Below, one piece after another: positions 43,871 to 56,310 of a stretch of 64,000 nt of DNA. The stretch is from Nigrospora sphaerica (taxonomy: Eukaryota; Ascomycota; Sordariomycetes; Amphisphaeriales; Apiosporaceae): NCBI GenBank assembly GCA_018287875.1, contig JAGVVL010000017.1:372001-436000 (forward strand), read 5' to 3'. Each line of letters starts with the position of its first letter. Position 1 is the stretch's first letter. The position numbers and the translations under genes were made by a program. The notes beneath the pieces are model-generated. The model saw only the letters and a program-made list of their open reading frames with translations, did not search any database and was not told the DNA's origin.

Positions 43871-45622
43871 CTACTGCTTTGACCGGCGGATCTCGTATGA
43901 TAAGTGGGTGACGATGCCGTCCTCGTTGGCGCCGTCCACGCCGCCGCCGCCGCCCGCGTCCCCGTCGCGGTTGATGCTGGTCAGGGTGCCGTGCTCGCCC
44001 ATGATCCAGGACCGCTTGAGGGAGGCGCGCTCGCGGGGACCGTCGTCGTGCGAAGGGGCGCGGTCGTCGGCGGCCGGGTCCGGGTGGGGACCGTCGCCGC
44101 CAAAGGCCTTGGAGTCGAGGGTGACGACGGCTGACGCCTCGGTGAGCTCGACCTCGTCGCTGCGGCTGTCGCTCACCGTGGCGCCGCCGCGGACGGTGGT
44201 GTGGTCGCGCGCGACGGTGGAGGCGGCGAGGCTCGCGAACAGCGCCGACAGCGGGCCGCGGCGCTTGTTGCCGCTGCCGCCGCTGCGCCGGCCTTTCTCC
44301 GACGACCCGTGGCTGCCACCCTCGCGGCCGCCTGGCATGTCGCCGCCGCCAAAGGTGTTGAGGCCCACGGGGGACGCGCCGGGACCGTCGGGCCCGTCGG
44401 ACTGCGCCTGGTAGCTGCTGTTCTTGGACTTGAAATACTTGCTGAGGTGCCGCGTCCACAACGGCCGACACACGGGAATGCCCACGCACACCAGCGTCAC
44501 CGACGTCTCCACCATGGACCAAACGATGACGCCCACCGGCACGTCGCGCACGCCCTTGACCTCCATGATGCGCTTAGCGCCAGCCGCGGCGGCGCTGCGC
44601 GAGAAAGACGTCGGTCAGCAACGGTTTGGGAAGGGGGTAGGAGGGGCAGAAGGCGATGCCGTAGGGTCGACTCACAATATCCCGAGACTCAAACTGCCCG
44701 CCGTTGTGAACTTTTCACGGCGGGGAGCGTTAAGCTTCCAGATGAAGAGCCATGGCAGTACTGCGTAGAACAGATCGGCGGCAATGGTGCCCACTGTGCA
44801 GTAAAGATGGATTTTAGTTTCAAGACACCAGCCGAGAATTTTTAGGCCAACGGGGCCGAGGTGACTTACGGGCCAGGATCATGGACAAAGGAATAGTGTT
44901 GATGCATTCGCCGTCAAGTCTTTCATCCCAGGTAAAGGCGAAGGGTTTGCAAGCGGCCCAGGTGAAGATGGCGGCCACTATGGTCCAGAAAAGCATGTCT
45001 TGGTCAGCCACGGGAACATAAGAAAAGGAAAGAAAATAGCAACAGCACCCATATGGATACTGCCGAGGGCAAAAACTCACGGATAGAAGCGGTGCCCATG
45101 ACGAACATAACGAACCAGATGGCGATCTTCATCCACCTGGAGTAGACGAGGCGCAGCAGGAAGAAGCCGACGGCGGCCTTGGAGCTGCCCGTCGACAGCA
45201 GCGAGAAGGTTTGGGCGATGCTACGGAAGTAGGCGCTGCGCGCCTGCTCTTCGGGCGTCAGGTCGGCGCGGCCGTAGCCGTGCTCGGCCGCCACCGTAGC
45301 CATGGAGCTGTAGGCCACGAGCATGACCTATAATCGAGGCCCGCCATGGTTAGTCCTTGCCGGCAGAGAAGATGGGTAAACAAGGATGGAGAGGGAGAAA
45401 GGGAAAACAAGTTGACGTGAGGATCCCTAGGAGAGGAGGCTGGCGGGAGGGCAAAGATACAAAGTTACGTACACAGGTGAAGACGTAGAAGTTGTCGTCA
45501 ATGCCATACTGGGCCAGGCACACGATACGCGTGTAGACGCGGAGCACGAGGAAGAACAACACGAGGCCCGTCAACCCCCATAGGACGGACACCAGGTACG
45601 CTCCTTCGGGGCCGAGAGACAT
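43871..45622 (-). CDS. fungal rhodopsin-like (Pth11-related) seven-helix membrane protein
   Basis: Five exons on the minus strand: 45622-45473, 45327-45081, 44998-44870, 44793-44676 and 44594-43871; 455 residues, all in phase. Start MSLGPEGAYLVSVLWGLTGL, then successive hydrophobic helices: VLWGLTGLVLFFLVLRVYTR, a YGIDDNFYVF loop, KAAVGFFLLRLVYSRW, IWFVMFVMGTASIHMLFWTIVA, IAADLFYAVLPWLFIW and VPVGVIVWSMVETSVTLVCV. The CKPFAFTWD block before helix five and the ADLFYAVLPW motif are typical of the fungal rhodopsin-domain family (related to Pth11-like receptors, without retinal-binding Lys evidence). The roughly 180-residue C-terminal tail is Gly/Ser/Asp-rich and probably cytoplasmic. The acceptor of exon 3 has a weak branch signal, so that junction is the least sure. 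The ligand is unknown. Confidence 0.87.
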
Positions 45623-47922
45623 GATGAGCGGCAAGATCTACTCCCGTGGGTCCCTGGGGTTGGATCGAGGGGGGGACGAGGCGAGGGGTTGCGCGTATGG
45701 CCGGGTGTTAGGGAAACGGCACAACAGCCCCGGACTTGCGGGATGATCACGACGGAGGATGGTCGTTGCACGTTTTCGGGGCGGGGGCCACGGGAGAGCT
45801 GAGGAGGATCTTCAAAGGGAGGATCCGAAGGGGCAGCGAGGGCGGCTCGGAGCTTTATCCACTCGGGCCGCCCTTTCTGTCGCTTTCTTTGTTTCCTTAC
45901 CCCCAAGTTTCCCCCTCGCCCGCCCACGCGTCGGTGATATGTAACTTGCATTGGCGATATTGGCTTCGTGGCGGGCGGTTAGCCGTGTTTGGGATACGAT
46001 GCCTGGGGGGGTTCGAGATGTGACTGGTCACTCGAGGGATTCGTACGAGTTGCCTTCCTGGTCGGCCAGAGCGGGAGAGAGAGACGGTTTCTTCGTTTCT
46101 TTTCCTGCCCGGCAGGTGCGCTCTGGTCCATCTTTATCTGTTCCCCCGTGCATGCGCGAACCTGCTGCGGGAAATGCCGACCGGTCAGGCCTGGGCTGTC
46201 TTCGAGGAGAATCAATAAAAAAAGAGATAGTGCGCGCGCGTGTGTATACGGGAGGGGCGGCGTTTTGCCGTGCGGCATCGGGAGGGATTCATGGATGGGG
46301 TTGATGTGCGGGTGGTTCCCGTGCAGGTACCTGTTTTCCAGGGTTGCCTTATTGGGTCCTATTTTAAAAATATGGCACGACTTTTACTACACTATAGGTA
46401 GGGCCCCCCAGGAAATCTACTATGCATCCACCTGCTGTGGCTTCCAAAGAGGCTAGAGGGCCTCGGTAATACGGCAGGGCGGGACGGGTCACTAGCGATC
46501 CAAGCCTCGGCCTGGCTGGGCCACATCGTGCCGCTACAGAGAAACAACCCCAAAAAAACCCGAACCAAAGTATCAGAATTCATTGCCGTCGAGTTGCTTT
46601 TCACCGGGCCATGAGTTGTCCCCGTAGCTCACCGGCTGGACGGGAAAGGGAAGCGTGCAGACAGGCGGGCTCAGGCAGACCGGCCCGTCCTATCTGAAAC
46701 TGCGCGTGCAGGCCAGGCCACTCATTCCGGAGAGTCGACAAACGAAAGCGTCCAGCCCTTGGTAAAGTACCTAACCTGAGCAATGCGTGTGAGACGTGAG
46801 ATGGGGGGTCACTGACAAGCCACCTCCCCCCCCTGCTGCCATGTACGTTATATAATAGGTAGGTGTTTTGTCTAGCTGTGTAGTCGCTGAAGGTCCGGGG
46901 TGGTCGATCCCGAGTTTGCCGCGGCGCTTTTCCCCGATCCGGCCTGTTTTCCTTCCCCCCACGCGGCGCGACCCTCTTTCCCACAGGCACACTCCATCTC
47001 ATGGGACCACTGGCGCAATTTCCTCCCGTGTCTAAAACGACGCAACGGCCGCCCTATCTTGCCCACCATCCGCTCGCTAATGAGGCACAGAACAGGCGAC
47101 GCTCCGCTGTAGAACGGACAGATGCTTTTGGGCTTGCTGCGCTTTGGATGGCTGGGCTGTTGGTAATGCCTCTATTCGTGGATGTGTGCTAACCTGGCCG
47201 TGCCTGTCTGTCTTTCTGTGCGTCTGTAGCCGTCTTGTCTCGCTGTCGCGCCGCCAGAGGCGCCACCCGAAGCGACCGGCCCTGGTCTCGACGTGTCGCC
47301 TCCTAAGGACTCCGACCCCGCGCGCACGAGAGACGAGACAAATCCGGGGTGGCGTTTTCTTCTTCTTTGCTTTTTTAACCATTTGAGACCCGCGAAGAGG
47401 GCTTAGTGCCGCCACCGTGTCCACCTCCGGGGAAGCTGGATGCGCAGGATCCAGCCCGTTCATGATGGAGAAGCTGACCTGTCAAAAACCGTTGCTGGGG
47501 TCTCACGCACGACACGACGGAGCCATACACGGCCTACCATTGTAACCCTCCTTTTGTTCAGCTTATCCCCAGCCTTCTCGTGCCATGGCCTGCCCGCGGT
47601 ATCCTGCTATCTCGCCGTCGTGCCCTGTCGTCCTCTTGGCTGGCGCCCCCTCCAGGAAACGTGCGCGCTGCAGGCCAAGCGGGCGACTCATCAGATCTCA
47701 TAAGAGGTGGCCTTGGACGGCCAACCCAACCGTTTCCTGCGTCTTTCTCATTCCCGCCCCCCCCCCGCCTGGTTCCGGTTTTGCTCCCTTCGCTTGGTTC
47801 TTCGTTGTTACATCACTGCATATGTTGCCTTGCATGCTTGCGTGGTAATCCTGCATGCCCCCACGATTTCCTGACGCGTTGCTCGTAGCCAGTGAATCCG
47901 TCGCCATTGGCGTCCCGTCACC
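45623..47922. other. intergenic, divergent promoters of rhodopsin-like gene and P450
   Basis: 2.3 kb with no supported gene. Small frames on both strands are Arg/Ser/Pro-rich and unconvincing. Confidence 0.45.
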
Positions 47923-49903
47923 ATGGCTGGCATGCGGACCCTCTACGCAGCTGCAAGCACCGGCTCGCCGCTCTGGGATTTTGTGTGCCTGGCCGTCGTC
48001 GCATATGCCGCCCACACGGCTTGGGTGTGGTATCGCCTGCGGCACATTCCCGGGCCTTTCCTGTACTCTCTGTCGTCGCTCCCGCTGCTCAAGTGCAACC
48101 TCAGCGGCCACTCCCACACCGTGCTCAACGATCTGACGAATAAATATGGTACGTGACGAGGGAGAGAGAGAGAATGGGATGGTACGACAAGTGCAGGCTT
48201 GACATGGAGGCGTGATGGTGGCAATAACCGAGCCTCTACTATTGACTGATCACGCTGACGACGGGGGGAACCGCACAGGGCCGATCGTGCGCATTGGCCC
48301 CAATACCGTCATAACGAGCGATGTTAAGCTAGCCCAGCGCATGGAGGCCCCTAAGTCTCCCTACACGAAAGGCGCCTGGTACGGCACCTTTCGATTCCAG
48401 AAGGGCGCCGAGCACTCCTTCTGCATGCGCGACGAGAAGCGACACAGCGCCCTGCGCACCAAGATCGGCCCTGGCTACTCGGCTAGCCACCTTGTGGTAA
48501 GTAGGGGGAGTTGGTAGTTATGTACACGCAAACACACACGCGCGCGTGCGCACACACGCACAACCCCTATGCCCGAAACACACGCGACCCTCCCTCACGG
48601 CCCGTTCGCGTGGCCCGCGTCCCCCTCGCCTTGCTGACAAGGCCACGCAGGAGGACGCCATCGACCGGCAGCTGGGACGGCTCTTCCGGCTCGTGGACCG
48701 GGCTTACCTGTCGACCGAGGGGCGGCATCGGCCGGTGGACTTTGCGGTGCTGACGCAGCTGCTGTCGATCGACATCGTCGGGGACATGACATTCGGCGAG
48801 CCGTTCGGTTTTCTCGACGAGGGCCGCGACATCTACGACTGGGTCGCGTGGAACGAGGGCTTCTTCCCCGTCGCCTCCACCGCCGCCACCCTGCCCTTTG
48901 TCGCCCGCCTCGTCCAGACCTGGCCCTTCTCCGAGCTGCTGCCCAAGCCCACCGACCCCGTCGGCCTCGGCCGCTTCATCCGCTTCGCCCAGGACACCAT
49001 CGATGAGCGCTTCCAGCCCAAGGCCGAGGCCCGCCGCGACATGATTTCCCTCTTCCTCAAGCACGGCGCCACACGCGAGGAGGCCACCGGCGAGGCCCTG
49101 GTTCAGGTGTAAGCAATCCGCTGCCGCCTTCGTTCTTTTTTTCTTACCCCCCCTCCTTCTTGTGACTGCCGATGCCTGACACCTCTACAGTGTCGCCGGT
49201 ACCGACTCGGTCGCGGTGGCGATCCGCATGACGCTCCTGTACCTGCTGTCGACGCCGCGGGTGTACAACCGGCTGCTGGCGGAGCTTACGGCGGCGGCGG
49301 CGGCGGGGCAGCTCGCGCGGCCGGTGGTGCGCGAGGCCGAGACGCGGCGGCTGCCGTACCTGCAGGCCGTGGTGCGCGAGGGCCTGCGTGTGTTCCCGTC
49401 ACTGACACCGCTGCTGGCCAAATCGGTGCCGGCGGGCGGCGACGTCGTCGCCGGCGGCCACTGGCTGCCCGCCGGCACCGAGGTCGGCCTCGACGGCTGG
49501 GGCATCCTGCGCAGCCCCGCCTACTGGGGCCCCGACGCCGCCGTCTTCCGCCCCGAGCGCTGGCTCGGCCTCGACCCCGCCCGCGCCGACGACATGGCCG
49601 AGACCCTCGAGGTCCTCTTCGGCTACGGCAAGAACAAGTGCCTCGGCCGCGGCATCGCTCTCATGGAGGTCAACAAGGTCCTCGTCGAGGTAAATACGTC
49701 CCTGCCACACCCTCCTCATCTGTCCTGCTGGCGAGCTAACCCGGTTTCGCCTCCACCTTCAGTTGCTGCTGCGCTACGATATCACCGTCGTAGATCCCAC
49801 GCGGCCCATCAAGAAGATGCACAGCGCCGCCTTCTGGCTGATGACGGACTTTTGGGTTACCATAACGCCGCGGGAGGCGCCGTGTAGCGAATCAGAGAAA
49901 TAG
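47923..49903 (+). CDS. cytochrome P450 monooxygenase
   Basis: Five exons: 47923-48148, 48279-48496, 48651-49108, 49191-49689 and 49763-49903; 513 residues, all in phase. N-terminal membrane anchor (PLWDFVCLAVVAYAAHTAWV) followed by the proline hinge IPGPF. YGPIVRIGPN marks the fungal multi-substrate P450 groups. The I-helix oxygen-activation motif is AGTDS (303-307), the K-helix ExxR is EGLR (364-367), the PERF-type motif is FRPERW, and the heme loop is FGYGKNKCLG (Cys451 ligand). Length and anchor fit an ER-bound class II enzyme using a separate reductase. It resembles pisatin demethylase / benzoate-hydroxylase-like clans. It lies 13 kb from the peptide locus with unrelated genes between, so membership of that pathway is uncertain. 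Confidence 0.93.
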
Positions 49904-52153
49904 ACGAGGGGCGGGCTGAGTAGGGTAACATAAGGAGGGATTGTACACATAACATAACATACGTCGAAGGTGATTTCCTGTTCGCGCAATAAACACGGAC
50001 CGCGACCGCAAGGTTTTCTGCATCGATATACCAATCTCTTCGTCGTGGAGCCGCTCATCGTTTGGGGTTTTCTCCTGATCACGTGTCGCCCTGGCACCTT
50101 GGCTGCGCCCCTCGCTATCGGCCGCATATGGAGTCACAGGGGACAGTCGCCTCGCCCAATTTGGGTGTCATAATTCAGAGTTCATCCCGGGACATGAGAC
50201 GTCAGCTCGTCGTCGCCGCTGAAATGCTTCGCCCTCCTGTCACACCAAGCAAGGACCGACCCCAACGGCGACCTGTGCAGCCCGCCCCAGGGACGATTAG
50301 ACGCTCGCGCACACGCTGACTGTGGTGATGAACACCACGGCCGGCTTCTTCGTGGCGTGGCCCAGCGTTCCGGAGGAGATTGCTGGTCCGGAAGCCGACC
50401 TAGAGCCGGCCCGTCTACATTCTGCTGCTGGATGCGACGCCGGGCGGGACGCGGGGGAAATGATGTGCGTCAGAGGAGCGTACGTGCGACCACGGGACGT
50501 TGCGTATGGAAGACGTCCGAATTTTTCGTAAGGTCCGAGTGAAAGGGGGGAGGGGATCAAAGGATCACAGACCATGTATCAAACCCTTAGCGGCAGAATG
50601 AATAGAGGTCCCTTATTCGTCGATTCCTTACCCTCTGGTATGGGTTCCGATAGGCAGCGAACCTGGACGCAGGCGCACACAAAGAGGGCCGTCGGCGTGC
50701 CGAACGGGGTCGACGTGTGTGTAACATGGCGACAAAGAACGGCGTGTCGCGCGAGGGAGCTCATGGGACTCTCGAGACACTGTCGAATTGTCCGTATCGA
50801 TGTGCGCGGGTTCCACCCCAAGAGCGCGACGGCTACCGCGTCCCCGTGCTGGCCGCGATAAGAACTTGTAGGGAGCAAAGAGGACGGTCGACGCTGCGGG
50901 TAGTGGTGCTGAGGTCCCGCTCGGTTTCCCGGGTGGCTATCTCACGTGCCCTCGGCGCAGGGTCGTTCGTTCCTTTGTTTTCTACATGTCGCTTCGGTGG
51001 ATGGGTCGGTCTCTCGTGCGTTGGAAGCTGTAAGGATCCAACGACGGATCGGCAGTCATGAAAGAAACGGAAGAAAGAGGAGCGATTTGGCTTGTAAACT
51101 GTTATTTTGTTGCCAGTTTGTTAACATCCCACTCAGGGTACCACGTTGTTGGCCGACCACTTTCCGCCAACGTCAAGTCCTGTGAATGGATTACGTTGAC
51201 TACCAATGTAAAACACACGTGTCACCATTTCCGTGCGTCATGAGCACTGGAATTCGACTACTCTGTTGGATTATTCAGGGAATACTACGAACAACCATGA
51301 AATTCAACAAAACAAAAAGGACTGCCTCGCGTAAGTTGTTGCTTCGACATGTTTCAACACGTCACTCGGCGGGGGTAAAGTAACCAACAGGGCTTTCCAA
51401 CACCGCCCAAATCCACTCAGGTGGGCCTGAGGTACTTCCCTCTCGGACAAAAAAGCTCTACTTTGCTTCACACGTGCACGCATTCCATACCGCCAAAGCC
51501 AACCGATGTATGAACTTTTGCTACACCATTCCGCTAATGACAACCGAATGGAGACTATTCTGCAGGATGCTGCGTTCCTGTGTCCTTGCTGCCGCCAACA
51601 AGTCGGCACAGCGCCTTGGGATACATAAGTATATTTCAGCAGGGGGAGAACATTTGACAAATCCTCTACTCTCTGCAGGACATGGGCATATAGATTCTGC
51701 ACCGTCTGGGATCTACCAGGAGTTTCATTTGTGTTTCCTATCCAGTCGGCCGAGATGAGACGCTGACGTTCCACTCTTTATCTAATGAAACTCAAGTCTT
51801 TCGTTATTTGAGCCACCATTTTCTCCTGAAATTCCCAATTAGTACCGGGATCCTCATGGCCGCTCTGAAATCCATGTTATCGGTGACATAAGTAAATATC
51901 TCACGATTACTATCAGGTATTACGAAAAAGCACTGTGGTCCCGCCCGTCTTCAGAGGCGTTCTCCACGATTTGAATTCAGATAAATATAATTGCTTCATC
52001 TGTTGTCGCGCTATATCTAGGCGTATATAGGACAGGAAAAGTACCGCACGTGTGGGTATTATTTTGCTCCTATGATGCAATGGCCAGTGCGATATCTGTC
52101 CTATATTTACGGGTGTTGCTTTGGTTCCCCCTTGGTGCTCTGCGAGCCTCCTG
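49904..52153. other. intergenic, no gene seen
   Basis: 2.25 kb between convergent 3' ends of the P450 and the chromate transporter; more A/T-rich after about 51050. No domain-bearing frame. Confidence 0.45.
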
Positions 52154-53885
52154 CTATTTACCAACAGCAAAGTACCAGATGACACCCAAAACGGCGCCCA
52201 AAACAATGGTAAGGGGTGGGCTGGCGCCAAAGGAGTAGCCGAAGAAAAAGCTCGCCCCGGTCACGACAACCCACCAAGGGTCCTGACCGAGGTTTGTTCC
52301 CTGCCGGAAACTTTTATCCACATATCCGATCTGCCACAGGCGGTAAACGGCCGTGTAAATCAGCCCGACGGCGGCAGCGTTGATACCCCGCAAGAGGGAC
52401 TTCACCCACCGCAGGCTGCGGATGGATCCCCATATGCCCATGGTGCCGTGTACCATGACGAGGCCGGGGACGAAGATGCCCAGGAACCCCAGGACGGCGC
52501 CGATGGGCGAGGCGCGGCCGGCGCTCGCCGCCGTCAGGGCGCTCAGGTAGACGGCGAAGTTGAAATTGGGCCCCGGGAAGCTTTGCTGCAGGGCGAGGCC
52601 GATGAGGAAATCGCGCGAGCTCACCCAGCCCTCCTCGACGACGTACTCGCGCAGCAGCGGGATCACGACGGGCCCGCCACCGAAGATTATGGTCCCGGCG
52701 AGGTACATGTTGGCGAAGAAGCCGAAGAGCACTTGATTGCCGCGAACGGTGCCCCGGAGGACCATGATGGCGACGAAGCTGGCGGCAAACAACACGATGA
52801 TGCCAGTCCCGACCCGCCAGGAGAAGTTCAGGTTGCGCTCCGGGGGCACGATGCGAGTTTCTTGCTCTGCTCCCGATGGTTCGTCTCCGGGAGCCGGGAC
52901 CGCTTCCTCGCGGCCTCGGCTCGTGCGCAGTACCGGCTCCCGGATTTCCCCCGATGCGCCAGACGACACCCTGCTGGTGGCGGTATCGTGCCGGTCAGCC
53001 GTCCGGGGCAGCTGGCCAAGGTTGGCCGCCTCGACTTCCTCGACCGGACGGGAGCGGCGGAAGCCGTTCCCTAGTCGTGCCACAAACTTGGCAGGGCGAT
53101 GCAGCCAGCGGTAATCATGAACCACAGTGGTGATACCAGCCCCCAGCATCAGCAGGGGAAAGTACCATAAGGCGTTGTAGAGTATACCAGCGGCTGCGCC
53201 GAAGAAAACGATCAGGCGCGTGACGCCGTCGGTGATGGCTTTCTCGGACAGCTGGACAGCGGCCACGGCGACGATGCCGACCGTGGCCGCGTTGAGCCCT
53301 GATAAAAGGGCGTATACAGGTCCGGGGAGGAGCTCCCCAATGTTGGCGACACCGATGGAGAGGCCATACATTGCCAAAGCGCCCGGCAAGCTTGTATCTT
53401 TCCGTCAGACACCATCTCGGAAGACGCTTCTCAAGAAAAGATCGATGCTCAGACACCGTACGTACCTCCACACAAAGAAGCCAAGCAAAGCAGGAAGAAA
53501 CCCTCCACGGATGAGATTGATGCAATAATGCATTTTCGTGCTGCCGGGGCCGGAGAATGCTTGGCATACACTGAATAGCTCTTGGTACTACGGCCAGTCA
53601 GGTATTTCATCCTCATTGGGCCGCTGCATCATCGGAAAGTATCTCACTGTTTCTTCATCGATCCAATGAAATCGCTGTACGAACTTTTCGTGAAACTAAT
53701 AGAAGAAGCCAAGCAGTCAAACCATGTCCTTTAGTACCATCCGAATCAGTTCGGCTTACAATCTTGAAATGAACGGGGGGGCCGCCGAAGGAGGTGAATC
53801 CCAAATAGTAGTTCGCCTGGATGATTTCCCACAAACGGCTCCGAAGCTCCAGGCGACGGCCGTTTTCCGGACTCGGGGGGGTCAT
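52154..53885 (-). CDS. chromate ion transporter (CHR family, two-domain)
   Basis: Four exons on the minus strand: 53885-53760, 53695-53648, 53587-53466 and 53390-52154; 510 residues, all in phase. First CHR half: LWEIIQANYYLGFTSFGGPPVH, KFVQRFHWIDEETYQELFSVCQAFSGPGSTK, FFVWSLPGALAMYGL. Second half repeats the layout: NQVLFGFFANMYLAGTIIFGGGPVVIPLL, WVSSRDFLIGLALQQSFPGPNFNFAVYL, ending in PLTIVLGAVLGVIWYF. The FGGP, SGPG and FPGP motifs define the family. The two halves are joined by a charged, Ser/Glu-rich cytoplasmic linker. CHR proteins move chromate, probably in relation to sulfate, across the plasma membrane. No associated sulfur or metal genes are nearby. Confidence 0.93.
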
Positions 53886-54516
53886 GTTGGCGAAGAGCGG
53901 TGATTATTTCGATCAAGCAGTTGGTGAGTGCAACGTTTGAGAGGCCCGAACCCAGCTGGCGTCGCTGTGAGCAGGTTGATGAAATATCTGATGAGTCCGT
54001 GGTGGTTTGCGGCTGATGGTTCGCATTAGCAATGCAATGAGCCCAAGGCTTGGCCAAGCCCACGTGCTTCGTTCAGGCCCGGGGATTGGACGAAAGCCTC
54101 GTCTCCTGCTTCTATCAACCAAAGCACCGGTTTATTGCGATCTATGGGATGGAAGCAAAGGAAAATGGCCCCACATCAACAGAGAAAAGATTCCGGTACA
54201 GTTGAATGGACGACAAGCGCTGTGCCTTTTATGACTAGCAGGAAGGGTTGACCTCTGGTGGACTTTGCAATACGACGTGATAAAACGAGCTTACATATCG
54301 TTTTAATCAAGTCTTATTCTTATAATACTTACTTTCATACGACTTTGCCCCTTTCTTAAAATGTCTCTTTTAAATAATTAGGGAGGTTTAGAGTAAGGAA
54401 GTCAAGCCTCCTTGCGGAAGTAAAAGGACACAGTTGCCGTTATTTCGATGGCAAAATACGTGAAAGTAGTTGTGGTATAGGCCGCTCTATTCCGAAGCAG
54501 TGACAGCCTGAACCTC
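53886..54516. other. intergenic, A/T-rich core
   Basis: 631 bases between the chromate transporter start and the GH79 3' end, with an A/T-rich patch at about 54270-54390. No gene seen. Confidence 0.5.
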
Positions 54517-56310
54517 CTAATGAAACGAAACCATGACGGCTTCGCTTGCCGGGATCTCGAACATGTCATCTTCTAGCTCTGATTCCACGACGTCTCCGCT
54601 AATCAATCCATCGATATTGACAGTCTTGCCCGCCCAAGTGATACCGTCTTTCGCCGTGACGTTCGGCGCCGACAGTCGACGAATTGTTTTCGGACCTCCC
54701 GGAGGCACGGAATCATGCGCTAAGGCTAGCCAAACCAGTTTCCTCGGCCGTTCCCCTGTGCCGTGGTACTGCTCCATATTGACGACCACGACGTGCGCCA
54801 GCTGGGCGGTCTGGGCGCAGCTGGCCTTGCGGTAGATGCCGTATGCAGTCAACGAGGCCTCGCTGTGCAAAACGCGCACCTGCTTATCTCCGCCCTGTAT
54901 GGCCTCGGCAACGAACAGGTGGCCGTAGTAGAGCGGCCGGGGCCCGGCCGCCGTGGTCCCGTTCCGGCGCGGCTGCCACGCCGAATAGCGGTACCCGACG
55001 CCCGAGTGGTAGTAGAGACGCGAAACGTTAAGGCTAGCGGCGTATAGCGAGTAGTTTACGGACCAAAGCGCCGAGGCGAAGACATCCGAGACGTTGGCTT
55101 GACCCTGGCACTAGAATGGAGGCGTGGACGTTAGCATCGAGGGCGAAATCTCTTATCTTAGCTTTATGAGAGATGGCTAAACGGACCGCAATGGAATTAG
55201 TTTCCCCAATGTGGAAGTCGACCCCGAGCTCTGTTGCGTAGGAAGACTGTTCGGCGTAGAATTCCATATATTGGCTGACAACGGTGTTGTTTAGAATATT
55301 GTCGAGGGTCGGCGGTACTTCTCGACAAGCCGCGCCGAAATACTGACAGATTCGGGCTGATTAGCGCGTCTCCAACAGTTACTATAAAGCAGTGTGATTC
55401 AGACTTACTTGATGGCCAGCATAGCTTTTAACCAAACTTGTGTTCAAGATACCACCGTCGGCAATAGAGCGAAAGTTCCAGTTTGTGTCGTTATTAATAG
55501 ACCCGGGTGCTACAAAAGCACCTGCCTGATAAATAGGGCCAGTATTCCCAATACCATTAGCACGGATAACATCCGTGCGATCTAACCACTCCCGAATGTA
55601 TTCTTGGACGCTCCAGGTGGATGCATTTCGATCGATAGGGAATACTGTGAATAATCTGTCAGTGTTCTAGTTCGCACGGATCCTGGGAAGAGCGCCTCGC
55701 ACCATCGAACTCGTTCCCAACTTCAAAAGTGTAGAGGCTTGAGTTCAGTTTGCTGAAGATTTGTAGAGCTTCAGCTACTGTCTGAGCCGTACCGTCATCA
55801 CCCGCGTTGAAGGATAGCCCAACGGTGTATTTGATCTTGGGTTGCAGATTCCAGAACGTGTCCAGCCAAGAGGGCCCCCAGGTCAGGGACGTTGGCTGGT
55901 CGGCACCGGGAACGGTAAAGTTAAGCAGGATTGGCTCCGTCTGGGAAGCCACGAAGGTCGCATGGTTTGCTGTCGTGCCGCCAATTCGGATCTCTGGATA
56001 TGAGCCAGTGATGGCTGCAAGGTTCTCCAGCATGCGCCGGGACAGCGTGTTCGGCATCCTGATGGTACGTTAGGGGCCTTGCCAAAATAAAAACCGCCGA
56101 GGGAAAAGGGTGTGAAACGTACGAGGCATTTCCAGCATAGTCGAGGAAATTGGCAAATTCGATCGAGTAAGAGATGAGCGCGGGATCAACAGTCCGTGCC
56201 CCCGGAAGCGGTGCCGACGGTACATTCAATGTCCAAGTTTCCATCGACTCCGCTTCGGCAAGACAGGAGAACAGTAGAGTTGCACTCTGCATATAGAATA
56301 GTCGCTTCAT
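54517..56310 (-). CDS. GH79-type glycoside hydrolase (beta-glucuronidase-like)
   Basis: Five exons on the minus strand: 56310-56123, 56058-55703, 55644-55409, 55342-55187 and 55110-54517; 509 residues, all in phase. Signal peptide from MKRLFYMQSATLLFSCLAEA; an in-frame ATG ten codons upstream gives a poorer signal. The catalytic (beta/alpha)8 domain shows YPEIRIGGTTANHATF, FEVGNEFDG (acid/base Glu179) and FHIGETNSIACQGQ (nucleophile Glu307), then VSDVFASALWSVNYSLYAA. A C-terminal beta-sandwich (GH79C) follows from about residue 390. Both catalytic Glu are present, so it should be active; family members release glucuronic acid or 4-O-methyl-glucuronic acid from arabinogalactan-type glycans. 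Secreted, several N-glycosylation sequons. Confidence 0.92.

Noticed and set aside
43857..43875. TGGAATCGAACTA resembling a tRNA T-loop complement
   Set aside because: No acceptor, D or anticodon stems could be built around it; it abuts the end of the rhodopsin-like gene.
52121..53074. 317-codon + strand frame
   Set aside because: Antisense to the membrane-protein exon of the chromate transporter; Asp/Gly/Ala/Arg-rich shadow.
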